The position numbers and the translations under genes were made by a program. A stretch of 50,756 nt of DNA from an uncultured Mucilaginibacter sp. (GTDB lineage: Bacteria; Bacteroidota; Bacteroidia; Sphingobacteriales; Sphingobacteriaceae), in the NCBI RefSeq assembly GCF_903893715.1, contig NZ_CAITNG010000023.1, forward strand, positions 1 through 50,756. The letters run 5' to 3'. Below are positions 35,049-45,603 of this stretch, piece by piece. Position 1 is the stretch's first letter; each line of letters opens with the position of its first letter. The notes below the pieces were generated by a model. The model saw nothing but the letters and a program-made list of their open reading frames with translations. It had not been told where the DNA came from and did not search any database.

Positions 35049-38000
35049 ATGAATAAACGTCTGCCGAAGTTTATTTTATTTATGGTGTTAATCCTTTTCG
35101 GGCATCATCTTTTTGCCGGGTCACTATCGCATTCACTTTACTCTAACCCCGGCGATACCATTACCACATCCACAGGTAAAACGGTCATCTGCTCGGGCAC
35201 CCCGGTAACACTTACCGCAAGTACGGGCCCGACAGGCACAACCTACCAATGGTATTTAAACAGCACGTTGATTGTTGGCGCAACTACTACAACCTATGTT
35301 GCCACATTGCCCGGCTTTTACAACATGGTAGCAACCTCGAGTTTGGGTGTACCCGATTTGTACCCTACACTGATTATGTCGGCTTCTACAACACCAAACG
35401 TATCGTATACCCACACTCAGGCAACAAGTTGCGGTAATAGCCCCGTTACTTATGCAAGTACTGTGGACCAACCCTTTTTAACCTATTTGTGGGATTTTGG
35501 CGATGGTACAACATCCACTCTGGTGAATCCTGTGCATACCTTCAAAACAGCAAATGGCGGTGGCACGCAAAATTTTACGGTAGCGCTTACGGTTACTAAC
35601 CCTGCCGGTTGTAGTGCTACCACATCGCAGATCGTAACCATCGGCTTACCCAGCTCTTTATTGGCGGGCAATAATTCCACCAATGCCTACAATAACGACG
35701 GGCGCACCTATTTCAGGTCATGCTCCAACGCGCCGTTTAACTTTACCATTATTAATCAGTCGACAACACAGGCAACCAATACCAATTATTACTTAGACTG
35801 GGGCGATGGCAGCCCGGTATATAATTCGGCCACATTTAGCAGCAACTTAAACCATACGTATGGCATTGGCACCTGGAAAATAACCTACATTGTCACGGGT
35901 GCAAGTGGTTGTGTGGATACCGCCTATTATTATCCATTTGTAGGCAGTAACCCGGCCATCGGGTTGGCAACGCCGGGCAATACCCAAATATGTACCGGCA
36001 GCGATATCAGCTTTTCAACATCAAGTTTTGCCGGCAACCCGCCGGGCACTGTCTATACAGTAGCATTTAGTGATGGCAGCCCATCGATAGTATACACAGT
36101 ACCGCCTCCGGCTACCATTGTCCATACTTTTAATAAAAGCTCGTGCGGTGTTACCAGTTCAGGTTATTCCAATGCGTTTTCGGTAACCATAACGGCATCT
36201 AACCCTTGTAGCAGTTCATCGGCAATTGTAGCTCCAATTTACGTTTCGCAGGCAGCTACCGCTACTTTTAATTTAGGAAGCGATACCGCCTGCGTTAATA
36301 CACCCATCACTTTTACCAGCGCGGGCTTGCCCACCAACAGTGTTTCGGCAACGGGCTGTATTCCGGGAAAGATTGTTTGGAAGATAACACCGGCTGCCGG
36401 CTGGGTATTAACCAGCGGCACCCTGGGCAGTGATGCCGGTCAGGCCGATCCCAGCTTCTGGATAACCGGAACAGTTAGCGTCGGCGTTAGGTTTACCGCT
36501 CCGGGCAATTATTCGTTACAATTGGAAACGGGTAACAACACCTGCGGTACGGCAACAGCTACGCAAAACGTGTGCGTAAATGCACAGCCAACGGCAACCT
36601 TTACGCTCGACAAAACATCGGGCTGTAACCCGCTTACGGTGCAGGCTACCAATACATCAAACCTGCCGGTTTGCGGCAATAACAAATATGTATGGTCGGT
36701 AACGTACACCAACACGGGCTGCGTGCCCAATACTTCGGCCTATGCTTATATCAACGGCACCAGTTTAACATCCATCAACCCTGAGTTCCAGTTTACCAGC
36801 CCCGGCCAGTACAGCATTACGCTGCTTACCATTAACCCCGGCGGGGTGTGCCAAACTACCTCTGCTCCGCAGATAGTAACCGTAAAAGATAAGCCCATTG
36901 TAGCGGCATTAACCACCCCGGCTACCATTTGCCAGTTTGGTAGCATTACGCCAACCACACCTGCCGTGCAAAATTGTTATTCATCAACCGCGGCTACTTA
37001 TTTGTGGACTTTTACAGGAGGGACGCCGGCTACCTCAACATCGGCAAGCCCGGGTACCATCACCTATAATACCAACGGTACTTATACCGTGCAGTTGGCC
37101 GTAACGAATGAATGCGGGACTACTACCGTCACCAAATCCATCAATGTTACAGTCTCGCCGGTAGCGACTGTACCGGCAAATCTGGTACTCTGTAACGGCG
37201 ACCCAACCGGATTGCTCAGTTTTACAAGCAGCCTGCCAAGTACAAACTTTACATGGACAAACAGCAATACCTCCATTGGTTTAGCAGCATCTGGCTCTGG
37301 TAGTTCGATCAGCAGCTTTACTGCAAAAAACATCAGTGCAACACAACAAGTAGCAACCATTACTGTTACGCCAAATAACGGTTGCCCGGGATTACCGGTT
37401 CAGTTTACTATCACGGTTAACCCGCGACCGGCGGCACCAACCGTAACACCCAATATTACCTATTGCCTTAACGACGTGGCATCGCCTTTAACGGCCACGG
37501 CCGCAGGCGGAAATACCTTGAATTGGTACACAAGCGCGCCGCCGGGGGTAAGCTCGGCAACGGCGCCAACACCGTCTACCGCTGTTGCAGGTTCAACTAC
37601 ATATTATGTTACCCAAACCAATGCATCAGGCTGCGAAAGCCCTGCGGCAACCATCACCGTAAAGGTAAACCCGCTTATCGCGAACAATGCCGTGGGCAGC
37701 GACCAAATCATCTGTTCCGGCTCGGCGCCGGCCACTTTAACCGCAACAGCGGTGATAAGCGGAGGCAGCGGCACCTACACTTACCAATGGCAGGTATCGG
37801 TGGATAATGGCACTACCTGGAACAATATTGTAGGCGCGACGAGTGCCACCTATTCGCCCGGTACGCTAACCGCCAACACGCTTTATCGACGTTTGGTGAA
37901 CAGCCTTACCTGTAGTAATACCTCGAATACGGTAACTATCAGCGTACAAGGAACGCTCACCAATTATGATATCGCCGCTTTGCAAACTATATGTAAAGGT

Positions 38001-41000
38001 GGTACACCGGCGTTAATAGCCGGGCAAGTTCCTGTTGGGGGCAATGGCACCTTCACTTTTCAATGGCAAAGCTCGCCCGATAATGCAACCTGGACCAATA
38101 TCGGTTCTGCTACTGCAAACGATTATCAGCCACCTGCCCTAAACGCGACTACCTACTACCGCAGGTTAACAGCAAGCGGCACCTGTAATGCCATATCATC
38201 GGTAGTAACTATAACGGTTAACCCGGTTTCAGTTGTTAACGCTATTACGGATAAAAACTATTGCAACGGCTCATCGGCTCCGGCAATCACTTTTAGCGCC
38301 AATACCGCCGCAGGAAACACCACATACACATGGGCAAACAACAATACCGCTATAGGTCTTGCAGCATCAGGAACAGGAAACTTGCCTGCATTTACCACAA
38401 GCAATGCTACCAAAGCGCCCATAACCGGGCAAATTACGGTTACGCCAACTTATACTTCGGGCGGCACAAGTTGCCCCGGCACACCATTGAACTTTAACAT
38501 CAATGTGCTGCCTAATATTACCATCACCCAAAATTCAAACGGAGCCTATTGCGCCGGCGCTGTTGTTCCGGCATATATCCCGGTAAATGATGCCGCCGCT
38601 TTCGCGGGAAGTTCGGTAACCTATACCTGGACATCAGCCCCTGCTATCGGTCTGGCCGCGACAGGTGGCGGCAGTCAAATACCGTCATTTACAGCTATCA
38701 ATGCCGGCACCACCAATATCGTCTCGACCATTACCGTTACACCTATTTACAATTATAACGGCCAAGGTTGCAGCGGCACGCCGATGCAATATACTATCAC
38801 CATCAGCCCGCAGCCAAGTGTTGCATCTGCCGGGCCAAACGCCAAAATCTGCGGCACGGCATCGTATCAACTTGCTGGTAATGCACCTGTAGTGGGCACA
38901 GGTTTATGGACGGTATCCACAGGTCCGGCCGTAACATTTTCTTCGGCAAATTCGCCAACTTCAATGGCAACGGGCTTGGCTAAAGGCACACGCTACGGCC
39001 TGACATGGACTATATCCAACGCCAGTTGTACAGCCAGCGCTTCGACTGTAACGGTAGATGTGTTATCTGATATTGTGAACACCATCAAGTCGGATGTTAC
39101 GGCTACTTGTCCCGGTCAACCGGTCAATTTCAGTACACTGGCCTTATCAGGAGGAGATGTACCGGCAACCGTCGCGGCAAGCTATACTTACTTCTGGGAA
39201 TCATCACTTGATGCTGTTACCTGGACAACTATCTCAGGCCAAACATCGGCAACTCTTTTAGCCAATCCTACAACAAACACCTACTATCGCCGCACGGTAA
39301 GCAGCTATAACCTCTGTCCCGTTGTGAGTAATGTGATCGAAGTCATCATGAACTCGGTTGCACCCGTCGCGGTGGCAGGAAGCCCCATCACGCTTTGCGC
39401 GCAAACGCAAACACCATTGGCAGGCAATAACCCGGGCGCTTTTGTAGGCACATGGACGGATACCGCGCCCGGCAGTACTTTGGTTTTTACGCCAAGCGCC
39501 AACACTTACAATGCCACCGTTTCGGGATTGGTGCCCGGTACAACTTATCATTTGATATGGTCCATCGCCAGTCCGAGTTGCGGTGCCACTACCTCCCCAT
39601 TGACGATTACCGATTTGGCGCCTATTACCAATACAGTCAGTCCGTTAGTATCCACTATTTGTGCCGGGCAATCTATCACTTTAACAGGAAGCGTGCCAAC
39701 CGGCGGAACCGGCACCTATACCTACACTTGGGAAAGCAGTCCCGACCAGGTTACCTGGACGGTGATAGCAGGGCAAACAGGTCAAAACATTGTCTTTACG
39801 CCACCGACTACCATCTATGTGCGCCGCAACGTCACATCGGGCATTTGTAATCTGGAAAGTAATTCGGTAAACATCATTGTTCAGCCATCCATCAGCAGCA
39901 ACAGCATCAGCGCCGACCAGCAGGTATGCAGCGGCAGCCCCGTAAATCAGTTGAATGGCTCGGTACCAACGGGCGGTAACGGCACCTACGCATACCAATG
40001 GCAAAATAGCAGCGACCAGATAACATGGTCCAATATTGCGGGTGCGACATCCATCAATTATCAGCCCCCCGCGGCGCCAAACGCGGTTACTTATTTCCGC
40101 AGGATAGTTACTACCTTGCTCTGTACCGGCCCGCAACAAAGCGTTAGCAACACGGTTAAAGTAGCCATTAACCCGGTCGCCTTTGCGGACTTTACAGCAT
40201 CGGCTTTGTCGAGTTGTACACCGTTTAATTTGAGTACCGTTATTACCAGCACCGCACATAATGCTGTGGATGCCAGTTACACCTGGTATGCCAATGGGGT
40301 GCAAATCGGTACAGGTTCGGCCTTCCCGGGATACATCATGACGGTTGACGGGCAAAGCGTTACCATCCAGTTGGTAGTTACCAGCGTGTATGGCTGCGTT
40401 AATGACAGCAAATCGCTCACCTTCACTACCACAAAAAATGTAACCACCTCGTTTACTAAAGACCAGGTAAAAGGCTGCGGCCCGCTGACGGTCAGCTTCA
40501 CCAATACCTCCGCACCAATAGCCAGCGCTACCTATAAATGGGATTTCGGCAACGGGCAAACATCGACAGCAACACAGCCCACAGCCATCACATTTTTACC
40601 AAATCCGTTTAACCGCGATACCACTTACGTCATCAAGCTGACAGCAACCGCAAGTTGCGGAATAAGTACCTATAAAGATTCGGTTACCGTACGCCCTAAA
40701 CCGGTCGCCATTTTCACGCCTGATAAAACCATTGGCTGCTCGCCGATGACGGTAAACTTCAGCAACCAATCGCGCGGGGCACCCAATACCTATACCTTCG
40801 ATTTTGGCGATGGGACAAAACAAACCGTGTCTACCAATCAAACCGTTCAGCATGTTTATACCACTTTGGTGAGGGATACGGTTACTGTAAAAATGGTCGC
40901 TCAAAACGAATGCGGTAAAGATTCATCAACCTACAAAATTGTTGTATACCCTAATCAGGTAGTGGCCAACCTTACGGTTAACGGCAATAACCAGGCGGGT

Positions 41001-43317
41001 TGCGCGCCGCTTACCGTGGCGTTCAATAATACATCGGTGGGTGCCAATGTGTTCAACTACAATTTTGGTGATGGTACTACTGTAGCGGGCGCGGCATCCC
41101 CCGAAACGGTTTTCCATACTTTTACGCAACCCGGCGTTTATAACGTGACCCTCGCGGCATCAAACGGCTGCTCTGCGCAAACGGCAACGCAAACCATTAC
41201 GGTTGTGCCTGCGCCCGTAGTTAAATTTTCGATCGGTAAATTAGCCTATTGCGTTAAAGATTCTGTTGTGTTGACCAACCAAACCGCATCGGTCGGCTCA
41301 TTTAGTTATGTTTGGAACTTTGGCGACGGCACTACCAGCAATCAACTTAACCCTAAACATAGCTATGCCGCGCCAGGTACTTATACCGTTACATTGACGG
41401 CGACTCAAAATGCCGCCGGTACCAATTGCGGCACCAACACCAGCCAAACGGTAACTATTTTACCTATCCCTATAGCCGCGTTTACAAGCAATGCCGGCAG
41501 TGTAAATTGCGTGCCCTACCAGCTTTCGGTTTCAACATCTACAGCAAACGCCAGTGGCTTTACCTGGGATTTCGGCGACCCTGCAGGCACCATCGTAGTA
41601 GGTTCAACAGCGCAACATTTGTATACCCAACCAGGCATTTATCGGGTTAAGCTAACCGCTTACAGTTTTTTTTGGGGGGGGGTGTTTGGATTCGATTATT
41701 CAAATTGTCAAAATAACCGATATACCCCGGGCTGCCTTTACACCGGGCGACACGATTATATGTTCGAACAATGCCACCATCAACTTAAAAAATACCACTA
41801 CCTATACCGGTGTAGACCCGGTTGGCTACCAGTGGATTGTCAACAACGCCATTGTCTCCACCCAAAAGAATTTAACCTACGCGTTCAATGCGCCGGGCGG
41901 GGTTTTGCCTTATACTTTCCAGGTTAAACTGGTAGCGCAGAGCACAATCGGATGCCCCGATACGGTCATTCACAATTTTCATTTTAACCCCGTGCCGGTA
42001 GCGTCTTTTACAGTCGCCGCTACACAAAGTTGCGCGCCTTTTGCCGTCAAAATCACAAACAATACCACATACGCGAGCAGCTATAAATGGTATATCAATA
42101 ACCAACTGGTGTCTACCGCGCAAACACCAACCAATATTATATTAACGCAAGGCAATACAGCATATAACCTGAAACTCGTAGCCTCCAACACCTTTGGCTG
42201 CCGGGCGGATAGTATCACGATGGGCTTAGGCACCTATCCAAAACCTGTCGCATCGTTTTCTGTGCCCGATTCTGTATCCTGCAGCGGGCAATTGGTTTTA
42301 AATGTAAACAACACGACTACCGGCGCATCAAGCTATACCTGGATATTCGGCGATGGCAGTCCGAATGGCTCCGGTGCGATACCGGTACACACGTATACTT
42401 TGCCCGGCACGTATACCTTGCAGCTTATCGCATCCAATGGAACTTGCCCCGATACAGCTAAACATATCGTAAAAGTGGCCAACGTACCTAAAGCATCGTT
42501 TGCCGCAAATGTTACCAATGGCTGTACCATCCTCACCACGACTTTCGTGAACGCGTCGGTTAATGCCAGCAGCTACCTGTGGGATTTTGGCGACGGGACA
42601 GTATCTGTATTAAAAACCCCAACACATACGTTCAGTTACGTGAACGCGCCATACACAATTAAGTTGATAGCCTACGGAGAATTTGGTTGTAGCGATACCA
42701 TTAAAGTGGTGAAATATATAACGGTAGCCGCACCGCCAACTGCCAACTTCATCGTTGTTCCGGATAGTGTGATCGCTATCCCGAACCACTCTTTCCAGTT
42801 TAATAAAATAACAACCGGTGCAGGCATCACCAACTACAACTGGGATTTTGGTGATGGAAAAACATCGACAGACTCCATGCCGTCGCATGTTTATGTGGAT
42901 ACCGGAAAATATAAAGTAAAACTCACCGTTACAAACGTGGCCGGTTGCCAGGCTGTAAGGATACGCACAGTTCAAATAACAGGCATTCCATTATACCTGT
43001 ACGTACCGAATGCGTTTGAGCCAAGCAGCACGAAAAGCGAGTTACAAACGTTTAATGTACGTGCTTTTGGCCTGGCAGATTATACATTGAAGGTGTTTAA
43101 CAAATGGGGGCAGGTTATTTTCCAAACCAATGTATTGGATGCAAACGGCATACCAACGCAGGGATGGGACGGCATGATGGCCGGGGCACCGGCACCGCAG
43201 GGCGTATACGTATGGGAAATCAGCGCTCATTTTATAGATGGTACCCAGTGGAAAGGGATGAAGTATAATGACGGAAGGCCGCAATCGACAGTCGGTATCA
43301 TACATTTGATAAGATAA
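35049..43317 (+). pseudogene. Giant PKD/Ig-like surface protein with T9SS type-B C-terminal domain, frameshifted
   Basis: The two frames (to 41927 and from about 41683) make about 2755 aa. Seen: signal peptide (FILFMVLILFGHHLFAGS), N-terminal PKD domains (YLWDFGDGTTS), central Ig-like modules including five copies of a TYTYQWQ...TWTNI...YYRRL unit (about 37760-40110) and three of an IGLAASG unit, then many PKD domains (FDFGDGT, WDFGDG). It ends with the CHU_C/gliding-type sorting domain (LYVPNAFEPSS, NKWGQVIFQT, GWDGMMAGAPAPQGVYVW). The product should be exported by the type IX system and held at the cell surface. A T8G9 tract at 41666-41682 breaks the frame; losing one base rejoins it. A PorP/SprF gene follows after 3 nt, the usual partner. 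Confidence 0.85.
41666..41682 (+). repeat. T8G9 homopolymer tract at the adhesin frameshift
   Basis: Eight T followed by nine G. With one base fewer the reading goes on through GGC and LDSIIQIVKITDIPRAAF, matching the PKD pattern; with the length given it runs off into an unrelated frame to 41927. It may be a slippage switch or a homopolymer read error. Confidence 0.85.
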
Positions 43318-43320
43318 GTA

Positions 43321-44330
43321 ATGAGGATAGTTTTTGTTGCCCTTTTATTCTTCGCTGTCTTCACCAACCAAAGCCTTTATGCTCAGGGCCATTTGTATTC
43401 CCAGTTTTACGATGCGCCTATCTATCTTAACCCCGCCCTGAACGGACAGTTTGATGGCGATTTCCGTGTCAACCTTATCTATCGTAACCAATGGACGGCA
43501 TTGCCCGGCCCGTTAAATTATTATACGATTTCGTCGGACCTGAACCTGCCGATGTATAACAGCGGTGTGGGCTTGATGATTACGAAATCGACTGAGGGTA
43601 CGGCTTATCTTGATAAGATTAATATTTCGAGTATCTACTCTTACCATGTCGAGTTCGAGAATGCTCAACTGTCCTTCGGCTTACAAGCCGGTGCGACAAA
43701 CCGAAAAGTGGATGAAGACAAGCTGGTGTTCTTAGACCAGCTGAATGGCTCAGGCATTATCCCAAACGGCTCCTCTTCAAGCTTGGGATTGCCCTTTAAC
43801 AACCGTTTCTTTTTTGACAGCGGCGCGGGCGTGAACCTTGTGTTGGGTGATTTTATGGTGGGTGTATCGGGCCAGCATCTTAACCGGCCTAACGAGTCCT
43901 TATCGGGCGGCACTTCAATTTTGCCACAGCGTTACAACGGTTATGCCAGCTATAAGATATTAACCGACCCTTCGTTTGAAGACAGCCCATCCTTTATCCC
44001 TTCGTTGTTTTCTCAACGCAAGCGGGCGTAGCTACCTTTAGTACGGGCGTTCAATACAAGCATGGCGCCATCAATGTGGGGCTTTGGTACCGGGGCGATG
44101 GCGCGCAAAACGACGCTGTTGTGGTATCGCTCATCTTCGACATTTTTGGCAGGGATAGTGGCAAAACACGATTTGGCCTCAGTCATGATGTTACCACCTC
44201 GAAACTGAATTATGCCAATACCGCTGGCACAACCGAGGCGGCCATGAGTTACGAAACGACGATACCCGGCTGGGGCGAATACGAATACAAAATGAATACG
44301 CACGCTACCAAGTGCTATAGCTTTTATTAA
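43321..44330 (+). pseudogene. PorP/SprF-family T9SS outer-membrane protein, frameshifted
   Basis: The first frame (to 44031) has a signal peptide and the family start (SQFYDAPIYLNPALNGQFDGDFRVNL after AQGHL), YRNQWTALPGPLNYYTIS and GVGLMI. The second frame carries the rest (TFSTGVQYKHGAINVGLWYRG, VSLIFDIFGRDSGKT) to 44330. One extra C near 44016-44020 joins them as FSQRQAGVATFSTG, about 336 aa, the normal length. These barrel proteins pair with type-B cargo and are thought to anchor or shuttle it on the surface. It begins 3 nt after the adhesin stop, so the two form one operon. Confidence 0.85.
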
Positions 44331-44370
44331 CCATGATGCCAAATCCGGTAACGCAGTGCCGATTTTATAT

Positions 44371-44895
44371 TTAAAACACTTGTTCCAGTTTCCTGTTAGG
44401 CCAATCCAGTTTTTCGCTTTTACGCACGCCGTTTACCGTGATGTGCACGATGTTGATCTGGTCTTCGTACAGGTTGTGCAGCAGGTTGATGTCCACATCG
44501 ATTTTTTTGAACGGTGATACTTTTTCGGATTCGAGGTAAACATTTACCGCCGCGTCTTTAATTTCGTAGCCAATGTAGTTCAGGTTTGCGGGTATTTGGT
44601 TAGGTTTTATCTGCACATGCCCGGTAATATATTTCTTTATAAGCACCTCAGCCGCAGCGTGCGCTTCCGGTTTTATCAGGTCGGCCTGTGTATGGTACTC
44701 TTTGTTTATGGCTGTTTCGAAGTCGTCCGTAAAAATGGTGCATATTACCTCAAGCTTATTGTCCTGGGCATTGTAGCTCACATCGGTAGTGCTGATATGC
44801 AGCGGGTGAAAAGCAGCAGGCACAGGTTTTGCATGCCCTATTGCCGACAGCAGTATGTAACAATATAATAGCGGTTTATAAATTAATGCGTACAT
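44371..44895 (-). CDS. DUF6702-family secreted protein
   Basis: 174 aa from MYALIYKPLLYCYILLSAIG, which gives a proper signal peptide ending near GHAKP. A longer frame to 44955 adds 20 residues that would hide the signal. Seen: PLHISTTDVSYNAQDNKLEVICTIFTDDFETAIN, typical of this family, and a C-terminal HITVNGVRKSEKLDWPN. The role is unknown. In Bacteroidota it is often found beside a HupE/UreJ-like gene and an M1 peptidase, as here, so the three may share a process at the cell envelope. Divergent from the HupE gene. Confidence 0.75.
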   Translation of the reverse strand: MYALIYKPLLYCYILLSAIGHAKPVPAAFHPLHISTTDVSYNAQDNKLEVICTIFTDDFETAINKEYHTQADLIKPEAHAAAEVLIKKYITGHVQIKPNQIPANLNYIGYEIKDAAVNVYLESEKVSPFKKIDVDINLLHNLYEDQINIVHITVNGVRKSEKLDWPNRKLEQVF

Positions 44896-44963
44896 AGCCT
44901 GTCGCGATTTTTTAACTGTAAAATAAAGTCTAAATTTACTACAAACACACTTCATTATTCCGG

Positions 44964-45542
44964 ATGACCGATTTTATTTTTTATTTTAAGCTGGGCTGGG
45001 AGCATATCATCAGCGCCGATGCGATCGATCATCAACTGTTCATTTTAGCCCTGGCCTCGGTTTATACCTTTAAAAATATAAAGCAGGTATTGATTATGGT
45101 TACCGCTTTTACCCTTGGCCACTCGCTAACGTTAGTTTTGAGTGTGCTCGACATCATCCGCTTCCAAAGTAAATGGGTGGAGTTTTTAATACCCTGCACC
45201 ATTTTTATCACGGCCTTCAACAACCTGTTGCGTATCGACACCAAAAACGGCAGCGCACGCATCAACTACTATTTAGCCATGGGTTTTGGTTTGATACACG
45301 GCATGGGCTTTGCCAACGCCATACGCATTATGCTGGCTAAAGACCAAACATTGGGTTGGGGGCTATTTGGATTTAACGTTGGCCTTGAAGCCGGGCAAAT
45401 TTTTGTCGTGGCCATTATTTTGACTTTAGCCATCTTTTTTTTAAATTTCGTGAAAATTAAGCAGCGCGACTGGGTGTTTTTCTTGTCTTCGGGGGTTTTC
45501 GCGTTAGCTTTAAAAATGGCCATTGAACGATTGCCATTCTGA
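44964..45542 (+). CDS. HupE/UreJ-like membrane protein
   Basis: 192 aa with about six hydrophobic helices. Seen: the family signature near the N-terminus (GWEHIISADAIDHQLFILAL) with acidic and His residues, FTLGHSLTLVLSVL, and GFGLIHGMGFANAI. Related proteins transport nickel or cobalt, but this Bacteroidota branch has an altered His pattern (AIDHQLF), so the metal is uncertain. It lies 68 nt from the divergent DUF6702 gene and 61 nt before the M1 peptidase on the same strand. Confidence 0.8.
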   Translation: MTDFIFYFKLGWEHIISADAIDHQLFILALASVYTFKNIKQVLIMVTAFTLGHSLTLVLSVLDIIRFQSKWVEFLIPCTIFITAFNNLLRIDTKNGSARINYYLAMGFGLIHGMGFANAIRIMLAKDQTLGWGLFGFNVGLEAGQIFVVAIILTLAIFFLNFVKIKQRDWVFFLSSGVFALALKMAIERLPF

Positions 45543-45603
45543 ATATCTTGAACATTAACTGAACTCATATAACAATCGGGCGCAAGCCCACAACTTACTG
45601 ACA

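Noticed and set aside
37760..40110. Five repeated Ig-like units as DNA repeats or a recombination array
   Set aside because: The similarity is clear at protein level, but the DNA of the copies has diverged too far for a recent tandem array.
39681..40559. 292-codon antisense ORF in the adhesin gene
   Set aside because: A mirror of the repetitive Ig/PKD coding sequence; long antisense frames are expected from this codon use.
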